In this document: positions 1 to 9,823 of the stretch, one piece after another | How the letters are laid out: each line of letters begins with the position of its first letter | How positions within the stretch are numbered: the stretch's first letter is position 1 | From: Cytophagaceae bacterium | GTDB lineage: Bacteria > Bacteroidota > Bacteroidia > Cytophagales > Spirosomataceae | NCBI GenBank assembly: GCA_005791165.1 | Contig: SXXW01000031.1 | Span: 1-59,684, forward strand | Direction of reading: 5' to 3' | DNA: 59,684 nucleotides | The notes under the pieces: model-generated | What the model was told of the DNA's origin: nothing | Databases searched by the model: none | The model's input: the letters and a program-made list of their open reading frames with translations, nothing else | Program-made: the position numbers and the translations under genes

Positions 1-1
1 G

Positions 2-1486
2 GGACAAGTTGACCACGGTAAAACGTCTTTATTGGATTACATTAGAAGGGCCAAAGTAGCGGCTGGTGAGGCTGGCGGGATCACCCAACATATTGGTGCT
101 TACTCTGTAGAGACTGATTCAGGGAAAAAAGTTACGTTTTTAGATACACCAGGTCACGAGGCGTTTACGGCAATGCGTGCACGCGGAGCTAAGGTGACCG
201 ATATTGTGATCATTGTGATTGCAGCGGATGACTCGGTCATGCCACAAACGAAGGAGGCAATCAATCATGCAATTGTGGCAGGGGTTCCGATCATTTTTGC
301 TTTTTCTAAAGTGGATAAAGACGGTGCGAATACCGATAAAGTTCGTGAGGAGTTGTCTGCTATGAATATGTTGGTGGAAGACTGGGGTGGAAAATACCAA
401 AGTCAAGAAATTTCATCTAAATCAGGTTTAGGTATTAATGATTTATTGGAAAAAGTATTGTTAGAAGCTGAATTGCTTGAGTTAACGGCTAACCCAAATA
501 AAAAGGGAGTCGGCACAGTGATTGAGGCAGAATTAGATAAGGGTCGTGGATATGTGACTACCTTGTTGATTCAAGCGGGTACTTTGAAAATAGGTGATAT
601 GATGTTGGCAGGTGACAATTATGGCCGTGTTAAGGCGATGTTTGATCATTATGGCCAAAAAATAAAGAAGGCGGGTCCTTCGACGCCAGTCCAAGTATTA
701 GGATTGAATGGGGCGCCACAAGCTGGAGATAAATTATTGTGTTTAGAAAATGAGCGTGAGGCACGTGAGATTGCTAATAAAAGAGAGCAAATTTTACGTG
801 AGCAAACCTTGCGTACACGTAAGCATATTACTTTAGAGGAGATTGGTCGTCGGAAGGCGATTGGTACCTTTAGAGAATTAAACGTAATTGTAAAAGGTGA
901 CGTGGATGGTTCGGTGGAGGCCTTGTCAGATTCATTGATGAAGTTGTCGACGGAGGAAGTCCAAGTTAGAATTATTCACAAAGGGGTGGGACAGGTTTCT
1001 GAGTCAGATGTGGCGTTAGCGTCAACATCAGATGCGGTTATCATTGCCTTCCAAGTTCGTCCTTCTCAAAATGCTAGAAAATTAGCTGAGAATGAGCAAA
1101 TTGAAATCCGTAATTATTCCATTATTTATCAGGCCATTGATGAAATCAAGGCCGCGATGGAGGGTATGTTAGCGCCAACCTTTGAAGAAATCATCACCTC
1201 AAATATCGAAGTTAGGGATGTATTCAAAATCACTAAAATAGGTACTGTGGCTGGTTGTTATGTCTTAGATGGAACGGTTAAACGTGCGCATAAAATTAGA
1301 GTGATTCGTGACTTCGTGGTTATTCACGATGGCGAGATATCGGCTTTGAAGAGATTTAAGGATGATGTACAGGAAGTCAAATTTGGTTATGAATGCGGTT
1401 TGTCTGTGAAGAACTTCAATGATTTAGAGGTGGGCGATAATTTAGAGTGTTACGAAATGAAGGAAGTGAAACGTACGTTGAAATAA
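2..1486 (+). CDS. infB: Translation initiation factor IF-2, 3' part (5' end outside window)
   Basis: This is a GTPase that delivers initiator fMet-tRNA to the 30S subunit and promotes subunit joining. The open frame runs in from the left edge, so the N-terminal region is missing. Visible GTPase motifs are G1 (GQVDHGKTS at the very start), G3 (DTPGHEAF) and G4 (SKVDKDGAN), followed by the IF-2 domain II, domain III and fMet-tRNA-binding C-terminal regions, ending in a run typical of the family ([13 protein letters not shown]). Two positions differ from the usual IF-2 text: G1 normally reads GHVDHGKT (here Q for H) and G4 normally reads NKxD (here S for N). The switch-II histidine in PGHE is intact. 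The gene is followed by a strong hairpin terminator. Confidence 0.97.
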   Translation, partial: GQVDHGKTSLLDYIRRAKVAAGEAGGITQHIGAYSVETDSGKKVTFLDTPGHEAFTAMRARGAKVTDIVIIVIAADDSVMPQTKEAINHAIVAGVPIIFAFSKVDKDGANTDKVREELSAMNMLVEDWGGKYQSQEISSKSGLGINDLLEKVLLEAELLELTANPNKKGVGTVIEAELDKGRGYVTTLLIQAGTLKIGDMMLAGDNYGRVKAMFDHYGQKIKKAGPSTPVQVLGLNGAPQAGDKLLCLENEREAREIANKREQILREQTLRTRKHITLEEIGRRKAIGTFRELNVIVKGDVDGSVEALSDSLMKLSTEEVQVRIIHKGVGQVSESDVALASTSDAVIIAFQVRPSQNARKLAENEQIEIRNYSIIYQAIDEIKAAMEGMLAPTFEEIITSNIEVRDVFKITKIGTVAGCYVLDGTVKRAHKIRVIRDFVVIHDGEISALKRFKDDVQEVKFGYECGLSVKNFNDLEVGDNLECYEMKEVKRTLK

Positions 1487-1505
1487 AGATTAACGTTATG
1501 AAAGG

Positions 1506-1536
1506 AAAAGGCCAAATCGATGATTTGGCCTTTTTT
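1506..1536 (+). terminator. Intrinsic terminator of infB, possibly bidirectional
   Basis: A 13-bp perfect stem (AAAAGGCCAAATC with GATTTGGCCTTTT) with a 3-nt loop runs into a T-tract at 1531-1536. It lies between the convergent infB and wzz-like genes. The flank read on the minus strand is also T-rich, so it may serve both directions. Confidence 0.9.
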
Positions 1537-1604
1537 GTTCGCTATAAATATTGATAGTTTTAAATTAACTTATTTATTTCTCAGTGCTAAATTATAAAAA
1601 TGGA

Positions 1605-2720
1605 TTAGCTTAACAGTTCCTTTAAGTTCACAGATTTGAAGAAGACATAAATTAACGCTAAAAATAAACCAAAAAGAATGGATCCAACCGTGATCAACAA
1701 GCGATTTGGGCTACTTTTTCCGTAATTCACTTGGGCTGGTTCTAGCACTTTAAATAAAGGAGTTTCTTTTTGAATTCGAATTTTAGCTTCATTTAACTGA
1801 GTCGTTAAGGTTGAATATAAATTGAATGATAGATCTACTTCATATTGTAATTTCTTTTCTTGGTCCTTCGCTACATTTAAGAATGGATTTCTATTTTGAT
1901 CTTTATAATTGGATAAGGTAAACAATGACTGATCGTAACGTTTCCTTGCTTCATCTTGCCTATCCTGTAAAAATCGCATCTCTTTATTTGCTTTCTCTGT
2001 TCGGTAGCTAATCACATATTTGGTTAGTTGGGCCTGCACGATACTCGTCATATTTGCTGCGACAATGGGATTTGACATTTTTGCCGAAATCAAAATAGCA
2101 GGCGATTTTTTATCGGTCTCAATTTTGATCGCTGCTTTTAGTTGTCCAATGGCTGAAGATTCTCTATCAGACATTGTCAACAAATCGGGTTCAAAACCGA
2201 TTTTTGATTTAACAGATTGGGTGATTTTTGTTTGAGTGATTTTTTCTTCTCCTGATAGGATTTTCGAGAAATTCAATGGCGCATTCTCATTTTTCTCATT
2301 CAAATAATCTAAAATGGTCTGCCATTTTTTTAATTTAGGATTATAAATTTTGGATTTAATTAGCTCTAATAGGAAGGGAGAACTTTCAACAAGATTTGGG
2401 TAAAGACTTGGATTAATAATGTCCACATTTGAATTTGCCCCACCAATATTTATTCCGGCTAGTCCTGCTAATCCTGCCAAACCTCCCAAATTTGCAGATT
2501 GATTATTGGCTTGATTTGCCTCAGGCAATAATTTCACTACAGATGAATATTCGTTATTAAGCGTTAATGAATAAACGGCGCCTATGCCTCCAAATAGTAA
2601 AGCGATTAATGCAATCGTTAATTTAAATTTATTGAGGGCACGAAATATTTCACCAAAATTAATTGAAATTTCGCCACTGTCTTCAATGCTGGTCGGCCTA
2701 TTATTTTCAGTATTTGACAT
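1605..2720 (-). CDS. Wzz/chain-length-determinant-like polysaccharide copolymerase
   Basis: This inner-membrane protein probably controls chain length or export of a surface polysaccharide. The 371-aa product has the classic layout: a short cytoplasmic N-terminus, a first membrane helix at about residues 33-53, a long periplasmic region with predicted coiled-coil character (about 230-320), and a second helix at about 343-362 preceded by a proline/SPNR motif. There is no C-terminal tyrosine-kinase domain. A glycine-rich repeat (GGLAGLAGLAG) lies near residue 80. It starts 5 nt after the stop of the upstream SLBB export gene on the same strand, so the two are very likely cotranscribed. No glycosyltransferases follow, because the next gene is infB on the other strand. 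Confidence 0.8.
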   Translation of the reverse strand: MSNTENNRPTSIEDSGEISINFGEIFRALNKFKLTIALIALLFGGIGAVYSLTLNNEYSSVVKLLPEANQANNQSANLGGLAGLAGLAGINIGGANSNVDIINPSLYPNLVESSPFLLELIKSKIYNPKLKKWQTILDYLNEKNENAPLNFSKILSGEEKITQTKITQSVKSKIGFEPDLLTMSDRESSAIGQLKAAIKIETDKKSPAILISAKMSNPIVAANMTSIVQAQLTKYVISYRTEKANKEMRFLQDRQDEARKRYDQSLFTLSNYKDQNRNPFLNVAKDQEKKLQYEVDLSFNLYSTLTTQLNEAKIRIQKETPLFKVLEPAQVNYGKSSPNRLLITVGSILFGLFLALIYVFFKSVNLKELLS

Positions 2721-2725
2721 GGGAA

Positions 2726-5356
2726 TTATTTTGGTAAATTATTAACTAAGGTTAAAATCGCAAATGATACTGATACTAAGCTTGATGTTAAGCCAATGGC
2801 CTCAGCAGCTGTTAAACCTTTCTTAGCACCAGCTGGGTTTTTAGGCACAACAATTTCCGCTCCTGGACTAATGACTGGATTTTTCTTAAATATAAAAAAC
2901 CGCCTTATCTGATTTGAAATTCCATTGGCATAAGTAACATACGTATTCTTTTTATCTGCCATGTCAGAATAACCACCCGCTTCCGCGATATAATCACGAA
3001 GTGTATAACCCTCTTTATAAGAAACCGCTAATGGATTTTGAATGGCTCCCGTTAATTTGATTGTTTGCAATAATCGGGGAATGATTAATTCATCACCCGC
3101 CATCAATTGCAGATTTTCTTGAGATTCAGGATTTTTAAGAATCTCTTTTAAATTCACGCCGACGGTCGTTGAATCACGTATTAATTTAGCACCTTCTAGA
3201 TAACCTTCAGCTCTTAATCCACCGGCTCTTAATAAAATGTCGGAAATTTTCTGTTTGTTATTTTGAATCGCATAACTTCCTGGGTAATTAACCATACCGA
3301 TCAATTTAACAGATCTTTGTTCCTCATAGTTAGGTGCCCTTCGAATGGAAATAATGTCGAATGGTTTTAAGGCCAATTGACTTCCTTCATTATTTAATTT
3401 TAAACTTCCATCCACTTCAAAGGTGATAATTTCAATTTTATTGGTTAAAATCTCCCCATTTCCATGGTTGATAATTCTACGGGCTAATTCTAAATTGGCA
3501 AAACTAGCAGACTCTTTAAATCCTTTCGCGAGCAATATCAAATCTCCTACTTTCATTCCTTCCTTAAACTCAAACTCCCCAGGTTCATTTACTTCTCCCA
3601 AGATATCTACAAATCTTTTCTCTCGTAAATTGGTAATAGAAAAGACCTTCAGGTTATCTTCTCGTTGCAAAATAATATCAGGACTTTCCCCTCTCATGAT
3701 TTTACCTAAATCAATCGATAAAATTTCTGGATCAAAATTCTCTTTTCTTCTGGTCAAACTAGCCCTTCCTAAAAAAGCATCTTCTCTTAATCCTTCTGCT
3801 TTTTTAATTAACTCTTTAACACTATTCAATCCGTTTTCCAACGCATACATTCCAGGACGGAAAATTGCGCCTTCTATTTCTACTTTATTCTCAAATCGTT
3901 CAATGATTGTTCCAACCGAATATTTATCACCATTTTGGGGCAAGAACGTTGATACTTCTTCTTGCGTAATATTCAATAGTTTCAATTCCCTAGAAGTGTT
4001 TCTTCGAACATTTATTGTATACGTGTATGCCTTTTCAGTAAATCCACCCGCAAACCTTAATACATCTTTGAATGTTTCTCCTTTAATAGATTCAAAAATC
4101 ATAGGTCTCTTTACTTCCCCAGTCATCTCAATCCTATTTTCATAATCTGCGATGCGGATGATATCTTGGTCTTGAAGATGAATATTGTCTTTTTGATCCG
4201 CTCGTAACAAGAAGTCGTAAAGATCTAAAGTTCTAATAATTTTATTTCCTCTAATGACCTTGATATTTCGATACGAACCGTTCTCGCTAGGTCCTCCTGC
4301 CACATATAAAGCATTAAAAACCGTTGCTAAAGATGAAACGGTGTAGGTTCCAGGGAATTTCACTTCGCCGGTAAGAACCACTTTGATACTTCTTACACTT
4401 CCTAAGGTAACCTGGGCAGAGGAACCACTTCCTGGTTTATTTAAGCCTTGATATAATTGGCGTAAGCGACTGACAATTCTATCCGAAGCCACATCAACGG
4501 TCAAACCATTAATGTATATAGGTCCAAGATTCAAAATTGTAACTGTTCCTTCCGTACTCACTTTGACTTTAAAATTATCTAACACATCGCCATAAATATG
4601 AATATTTAATTCATCATCAGGCCCAATTTGATAACTTTTGGGAGTGGCAATTCTTAAGTCAGGCTCAAATGTTAATTTTTCATTATTAAATAAGCTTGAA
4701 CCAAAAATCGTTTTTTCTAAACTCCTTGATAAACGCAATTGCAATGCTTTATATTCTTTAACCAAACTATCATTATATATATCTAATGGAAGACTTAATA
4801 ATTTTCTTTCCTCTAAAGTTAATGGAATCTCTTTTTCATTCCCAAACTCATCATACATTGTATACGCATTATTTTGCATGAATTCATTTGCATTCTGTCC
4901 CTGCTGATTTAATACGTTATTTTTGCTTTGATTTGATTTTCCATTGACTAAATTAGTTTTTTTCTTATTACTCAATTTACCTTTAGTTGTTCTACTCCCA
5001 TCATCATCTTTCGCATTATTTTTATCGTATGGATCATTTGAATCAACCGCTTCGTCGGTCCCATTGGATGAATTATTTCCTCCTGTTTGAGTATTCGCAA
5101 TTCTAGATCTCATTTTGGCTATGTCTGCCGGTGTGTATCCCTGCGCCTTAGCCGCTTTTTCAATTTGCATTTCAGTCATCCCGCTCGACTGCGCTCTTTC
5201 TAAAAACAATGCAATCTCATCATCCGTTAAATCATCTACGTTTCTTTTGGGTGCATTCGTTTGAGCTAACGATACATTAGCTAAAAGGGCAAACATCAAA
5301 ACAAGTGAATGGAATATAGGACGTATAACGCTATTCGAAAATTTCATATTATTCAT
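2726..5356 (-). CDS. Multi-SLBB polysaccharide export protein (Wza-like)
   Basis: This is a periplasmic/outer-membrane polysaccharide export protein of 876 aa, much longer than Wza (about 380 aa) because it carries several SLBB repeats. A signal peptide ends near residue 31 (ANVSLAQ). A low-complexity N/D/K-rich linker spans about 90-155. The poly-export domain begins at YQIGPDDELNIHIYGD (about 240), followed by repeated SLBB-type units containing G(E/A)VxxPGxY/F patterns at roughly 330, 415, 500, 590, 690 and 775. A hydrophobic C-terminal segment (about 850-870) could be a membrane anchor. The start is the first of two nearby ATGs (5356 or 5347). A minus-strand TAAATTTG at 5377-5384 matches the Bacteroidota -7 element, but no good -33 partner was found. 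It forms an operon with the Wzz-like gene downstream. Confidence 0.88.
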   Translation of the reverse strand: MNNMKFSNSVIRPIFHSLVLMFALLANVSLAQTNAPKRNVDDLTDDEIALFLERAQSSGMTEMQIEKAAKAQGYTPADIAKMRSRIANTQTGGNNSSNGTDEAVDSNDPYDKNNAKDDDGSRTTKGKLSNKKKTNLVNGKSNQSKNNVLNQQGQNANEFMQNNAYTMYDEFGNEKEIPLTLEERKLLSLPLDIYNDSLVKEYKALQLRLSRSLEKTIFGSSLFNNEKLTFEPDLRIATPKSYQIGPDDELNIHIYGDVLDNFKVKVSTEGTVTILNLGPIYINGLTVDVASDRIVSRLRQLYQGLNKPGSGSSAQVTLGSVRSIKVVLTGEVKFPGTYTVSSLATVFNALYVAGGPSENGSYRNIKVIRGNKIIRTLDLYDFLLRADQKDNIHLQDQDIIRIADYENRIEMTGEVKRPMIFESIKGETFKDVLRFAGGFTEKAYTYTINVRRNTSRELKLLNITQEEVSTFLPQNGDKYSVGTIIERFENKVEIEGAIFRPGMYALENGLNSVKELIKKAEGLREDAFLGRASLTRRKENFDPEILSIDLGKIMRGESPDIILQREDNLKVFSITNLREKRFVDILGEVNEPGEFEFKEGMKVGDLILLAKGFKESASFANLELARRIINHGNGEILTNKIEIITFEVDGSLKLNNEGSQLALKPFDIISIRRAPNYEEQRSVKLIGMVNYPGSYAIQNNKQKISDILLRAGGLRAEGYLEGAKLIRDSTTVGVNLKEILKNPESQENLQLMAGDELIIPRLLQTIKLTGAIQNPLAVSYKEGYTLRDYIAEAGGYSDMADKKNTYVTYANGISNQIRRFFIFKKNPVISPGAEIVVPKNPAGAKKGLTAAEAIGLTSSLVSVSFAILTLVNNLPK

Positions 5357-5445
5357 GAATGGGTATAAAATACAAGCAAATTTATTAATTTTTTTGTTCT
5401 TGTCCCTATTTCGGGGGCCAACTATTTATTCTAAGGCTACATGTT

Positions 5446-6501
5446 TTAAAATTTAGGGCAAGATAAAGTACGCTTGATTTTCAGGTATGGCTTTTTGATT
5501 GACATGTCTAAGTCAAATAAATAAGCAATCGATATTTCATGAGCTCCTCCAGAGGGTAATCCCAAATTTGAGATGGTCATGTCATACGAATAGCCAATCG
5601 AGAAATTATCCTGTTTATATCCTAACAAGGCCACAAAGGCCTCTCTGTTAGGAGCATTTTTACTAGTCTTTAAGGGGATGCCTCGATACCAAGCACCTAT
5701 CACTAAAGGCGATAAGGTCAAATATGCCCCCAAATCCATTTGGTCAAAGGTTCCTTGGTGTTTATAATGCATCACCGGACTAATACTTTTTTCTCTATTT
5801 CGCTCACTCGCGGAATTTTGCTCATAATAGGAATCTTCAAATAAAATCTTTGTCCCTAATTGAACACTGTATTTAGTCTGTAAAATATCATTGCTACCAC
5901 TAATCAAGGACTTATTTGGAGCATTTAAGTGATGAGCCGAAACCCCTAACCAAGTGTTTTTTAAATTAAATAAAGCCCCCGCCGATAAATCTACATAATT
6001 TACATTGGGTTTAAATTGGCTCAATATCGGATCCGTTGACGTTCCCAAACTCCCCCCACTGACCAAGGAACTTACTTGGTCCCCAAACACCAAACTCGAA
6101 TAATCAATTCCTTTGTTCACATAAGCCCCCTCCATACCAAATGAAACAGAACTTTCTTCCGCCAAAGTCAAATGGTATGCATATTGGAGTCCTAATGTGG
6201 TAGTCTTTAAATTGGAAAATTGTTTGTCGGTCGTAGCCATAAACCCAAATCCACTATTCATGCTAGCCACACTTATATCAGCCGTTATGGATGAAAATTG
6301 ATAATTGGCATTCAAATTTGGCCACTGATTTCGATGATTGAAATTAACTTTGGAGGTTTGGCTAACTCCCGCAAAGGCCGGAGAAATTAATAAGGGTGCC
6401 GCGTAAAATTGTGACAAAGTAGGGTCCTGTCCACGAACAACCCAAGGGCTCAAGGTAAGAAGGGTACATAAACATGAAAAAATCAAAACGATTTTTCTCA
6501 T
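5446..6501 (-). CDS. PorP/SprF-family type IX secretion outer-membrane protein
   Basis: This 351-aa outer-membrane beta-barrel protein belongs to a family that works with individual T9SS cargo proteins. In Flavobacterium SprF is needed for surface display of SprB. A signal peptide ends near residue 25 (VVRGQ), and the mature N-terminus carries the family hallmark DPTLSQFYAAPLLISPAFAG followed by alternating beta-strand pattern to the end. It is transcribed divergently from a large T9SS-sorted protein, with only 89 nt between the start codons, which fits a porin/cargo pair. The family assignment is firm. The cargo pairing is inferred from position. Confidence 0.9.
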   Translation of the reverse strand: MRKIVLIFSCLCTLLTLSPWVVRGQDPTLSQFYAAPLLISPAFAGVSQTSKVNFNHRNQWPNLNANYQFSSITADISVASMNSGFGFMATTDKQFSNLKTTTLGLQYAYHLTLAEESSVSFGMEGAYVNKGIDYSSLVFGDQVSSLVSGGSLGTSTDPILSQFKPNVNYVDLSAGALFNLKNTWLGVSAHHLNAPNKSLISGSNDILQTKYSVQLGTKILFEDSYYEQNSASERNREKSISPVMHYKHQGTFDQMDLGAYLTLSPLVIGAWYRGIPLKTSKNAPNREAFVALLGYKQDNFSIGYSYDMTISNLGLPSGGAHEISIAYLFDLDMSIKKPYLKIKRTLSCPKF

Positions 6502-6590
6502 AATTTTGCGCTTAGCCCCGCAATTTAACGCTTAGCTTTTCAAAAACCAATAAAATGACTTAATTTGTGTTGCTTAATCATCTTTACACC

Positions 6591-9428
6591 ATGCTGCGTA
6601 AATTTCTTTTCCTGCTCTCTTGGTTATTGATTAGTCATATTTCTTTCAGTCAAATCATCATTCGGAATAATTGCATTACCCAATGCGCCAATTGCACCGT
6701 GAGTCCGTCAAGCGACTTGGCAACAGTGTTTGATTGGGCCGTGGACATGCCCGCCGGAACCAATTATTTTTGGGATTTTGGTGAACCAGGTTCTCCTACT
6801 AATACATCCACCCTTCGTACGGGTTCTCATCAATATTGCACTCCTGGCGTTAAAACAGTGACTTTGACTTTGGTCAATGGAACCTCAACGACCAAGACTG
6901 TTAAAAAGTTTACAGTAGGCCAACTCCCCTATATTTATTTAGGAAAGGATGATAAAGACACTACAAAGACCATTTGCGATGGCCAATTCGTAGAATTGAA
7001 CGCATTTGGGAAGGTAGGAAAACCTAATTATCCAATCGATGTGTTGTGGTATCCCAGTGGAAAAACGACAGATACAATCAAGGTTCGTGATTCCGGATGT
7101 TATTCTGTTCAAATTACTGATCGTGCTTCTGGATGTACAGCCGAAGCCAAAATGCAAATTAAAATTTGTGGAGAACGAGATCCCGATAAAAACTTATCAA
7201 AATTCACGAAGGCTTGGGCTTTTGGAGATGGAGCCTCTATTTTATTTACGGGTTCACCAGATAACCCGACTTTAGTCACCAGTAAAATTAGTGCCCCCAA
7301 TGGAGTAGCTAAAATGGAGGACCCCAGCATTTCAAACGGACTGATTTTTTATACAGATGGACAAAAGGTTTTTGACAAGTTTAATAATCCCATCGACCCA
7401 ACCAAAATATTAAATGGCGATCCGACAAATTCCCAAGGGGTCACCATCATTCCTAAGTCGACGTGCAAGGGATGCCAATCCGAATACTACGTGTTCACCC
7501 TCAGTAAAAATGCTAAAGGAGAAAATTTAATTTTTTACAGCATCGTGGACATGAAAATGAATAAAGGCAAAGGGGGCATTTCAGTTTTAAATGATACCTT
7601 AAGCCCCGTTCCTAGCACTTCAAGAATTTTAGCGACCGAAGGGGGTAATGGGTTTTATTGGCTAGTGACGCAGGATGCGGATCCTTTGGCCACGTCAACG
7701 ACCACCCGAATATTTAAAGTGTCTCCTTCTGGAATTTCAGCGCCGATTGTCACTAAATCCGGGACAAGTATTTCTGCTGCCGCGGGGTCAACAGGAAATA
7801 CCAAAATCTCATCACCCAATTCCACTAAATTGGCGATTACCATTCCTGGACCTCCGACCAATAAAGTCGATATTTATGACTACGATAAAGCGACGGGAAA
7901 ATCGACTTTGTCGTTTACCCTAGATTTAGGAATAAGTCCGCCCACTTTATATGGAGTTGAATTTTCCTCCAATGACAGTGTGCTCTATATTTCCATGCAA
8001 GGAGATGGAGGTTCAATCCCTTCTCAAATTTTGCAATTTGATATTTCCAGTAAAAATGCGGTCAAAACATTAGCGAGCAAACAAGTAATTTATTCCGGCT
8101 CTGAAAAGGTGGGGGCATTGCAAATAGATCCGATCAATCATGCGATAATTTTTGCCGCTTTTCAGGGCAGTAATATTCTTGGGAAAATTAAAGGGTTAAA
8201 TAACCTAGTGACTGCCAAAGGTGACACCAATATTATGGCAAAATTTACTCGAAATGGGTTTGGTGTGGATTCTTTAGGGAAACCGATCACTTTGCCTTTG
8301 GGTGCGACGAGCCAATTAGGATTGCCGCCTACGATTCCTTTTCCGATTACTCCCCAAAACCCTCCCTCCATCACGCAAACTTGTGAGGGCACCACTTTTA
8401 AATTTACGGTTTCTCAAAAACTTTGTGATCCATTAAACAATGATCGTATTGATTGGAAAATTTATCAAACGACATTAAGCCCTTTTCCAGAGCCGATAAC
8501 TGGGATTTTGGTTCCGCTGGATACCAAGAAGCTTATCCATTCTTTTACAGGCGCAGAACTAAAATATGATTTTACCACATCTGACAAATATGTCATCACC
8601 GCAGCCATTACTAATAGTTGCGTGAAGGCCTATTTGATGGATGCGCAACAATTTGATATCGTGGTTTTAAAACCCGTTATTCTGGATGCCGAGTACAATC
8701 GAATTTGTAAGTCGGATGCAAAAATTAGCCTAACTAAATCTCCCGTCTCTAAAAATCTCAGTTATGTGTGGAGCAATGGAGATAAAACACCTACAGCTAC
8801 ATTTAAATCTCCAGGAGGAGATTTGTCGTTGGTTCTTTCTGATACTGCGACTAAATGTTCGGTAAAAGTGTCCACCAAAGTTAATTTCTTAGAAAATAGG
8901 TATGTGATGCCCCAAAAAGACTTTTCTATTTGCATGGACAGCCCGATTCCATTTCCAATCCAATTGAATTCGAGCATGAAAGACTTGAAATTCAAATGGA
9001 CAGGACCTTCGATGACATCAGCTGACACAACCAATAAAATTTTAGTCAAAACCAGCGGGAATTACCTAGTAAAAATCACCGATAAAGATAATTGTGTAAT
9101 GAATAATGCGTTTCCCGTTTCTGATAAATGTGAGCCCATCATTATTGCACCTAGTATTTTTACGCCCAATGGGGATGGCAAAAATGATTATTTTTCGCCC
9201 TTGCCTAAAGTTGTCAAACGAGTAGAAATTTTAAGTTTGCAAATTTTTAACCGTTGGGGTGAAATGATATTTTCCAAATCGGGATCCTCCGATTTACAAT
9301 GGGATGGGAAATCAAATGGAGTTAGAGTTCCTCAAGATTCCTATGCGTGGGTTGTTCAATACAAGGCGGTTGATTTTCCAGAAAAAGGTATTCAGACCAT
9401 TCGGGGAGCGGTCATTGTGGCCTATTAA
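6591..9428 (+). CDS. Secreted PKD-domain protein with gliding-motility-type (CHU_C) C-terminal sorting domain
   Basis: This is a large cell-surface protein of 945 aa from the ATG at 6591. An upstream in-frame GTG at 6567 is less likely because the signal peptide (MLRKFLFLLSWLL, ending ISFSQ) begins at the ATG. After a short Cys-containing segment there is a PKD-like domain (about 35-110, YFWDFGEPGS). A Cys-bearing Ig-like repeat follows (to about 190), then a region of about 350 residues that reads like a beta-propeller (ILFTGSPDNP, LIFYTDGQKVFD), then further Ig-like repeats with Cys pairs. The last ~85 residues (IFTPNGDGKNDYF, IFNRWGEMIF, WDGKSNG) are the type B T9SS sorting domain. The natural partner is the divergent PorP/SprF protein. 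The ligand or function of the ectodomain is unknown. Confidence 0.9.
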   Translation: MLRKFLFLLSWLLISHISFSQIIIRNNCITQCANCTVSPSSDLATVFDWAVDMPAGTNYFWDFGEPGSPTNTSTLRTGSHQYCTPGVKTVTLTLVNGTSTTKTVKKFTVGQLPYIYLGKDDKDTTKTICDGQFVELNAFGKVGKPNYPIDVLWYPSGKTTDTIKVRDSGCYSVQITDRASGCTAEAKMQIKICGERDPDKNLSKFTKAWAFGDGASILFTGSPDNPTLVTSKISAPNGVAKMEDPSISNGLIFYTDGQKVFDKFNNPIDPTKILNGDPTNSQGVTIIPKSTCKGCQSEYYVFTLSKNAKGENLIFYSIVDMKMNKGKGGISVLNDTLSPVPSTSRILATEGGNGFYWLVTQDADPLATSTTTRIFKVSPSGISAPIVTKSGTSISAAAGSTGNTKISSPNSTKLAITIPGPPTNKVDIYDYDKATGKSTLSFTLDLGISPPTLYGVEFSSNDSVLYISMQGDGGSIPSQILQFDISSKNAVKTLASKQVIYSGSEKVGALQIDPINHAIIFAAFQGSNILGKIKGLNNLVTAKGDTNIMAKFTRNGFGVDSLGKPITLPLGATSQLGLPPTIPFPITPQNPPSITQTCEGTTFKFTVSQKLCDPLNNDRIDWKIYQTTLSPFPEPITGILVPLDTKKLIHSFTGAELKYDFTTSDKYVITAAITNSCVKAYLMDAQQFDIVVLKPVILDAEYNRICKSDAKISLTKSPVSKNLSYVWSNGDKTPTATFKSPGGDLSLVLSDTATKCSVKVSTKVNFLENRYVMPQKDFSICMDSPIPFPIQLNSSMKDLKFKWTGPSMTSADTTNKILVKTSGNYLVKITDKDNCVMNNAFPVSDKCEPIIIAPSIFTPNGDGKNDYFSPLPKVVKRVEILSLQIFNRWGEMIFSKSGSSDLQWDGKSNGVRVPQDSYAWVVQYKAVDFPEKGIQTIRGAVIVAY

Positions 9429-9536
9429 CCCATTGACCGTTAAATAAATACATGTCCTTTTAATAATTTTTCGCTCATTTTTCAAGGGCCTACGGTTAAT
9501 ATTGATTTTAAGTTTAGACAGCTAAAAATCAATTCT

Positions 9537-9821
9537 ATGAAATTTCAATACATTATTTCTGTTTTTTGCTTTTTATTCTTGAGTGCCTGTGCTTCCATGC
9601 CCAATTTGCCCAACAAAGAATTTAAAGTTTCCATTACATCGATTCCAGAAGGAGCCGATGTTCAGTTAAATGCATATTACGTTGGCAAAGCCCCTTTAAC
9701 TCTTACCATCAACACCAATTCAAGTAATTTCATTTACGTAAGTAAAGTAGGATTTGCCGGGCAAAGAATCACTTTAGATGGGAAGCAGAGTGAAATTAAA
9801 GTACAATTGGTAAAGGAATAG
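9537..9821 (+). CDS. Small PEGA-domain lipoprotein
   Basis: This 94-aa protein has a lipoprotein signal peptide whose lipobox (LSAC) places the lipidated cysteine at residue 18. The remainder is a single PEGA-type beta domain, recognisable from SIPEGADVQLNAYYVGKAP and the later strand pattern ending KVQLVKE. PEGA domains occur in surface and envelope proteins, and no enzymatic role is expected. It lies 108 nt after the T9SS protein, and the next small gene follows after 2 nt, so these two are probably cotranscribed. Confidence 0.8.
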   Translation: MKFQYIISVFCFLFLSACASMPNLPNKEFKVSITSIPEGADVQLNAYYVGKAPLTLTINTNSSNFIYVSKVGFAGQRITLDGKQSEIKVQLVKE

Positions 9822-9823
9822 GG

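Noticed and set aside
3423..4145. 240-codon open frame opposite the SLBB gene
   Set aside because: It is a mirror of the coding strand, with low-complexity Ser/Leu/Asn text, no domain and no start context. The SLBB protein explains the region.
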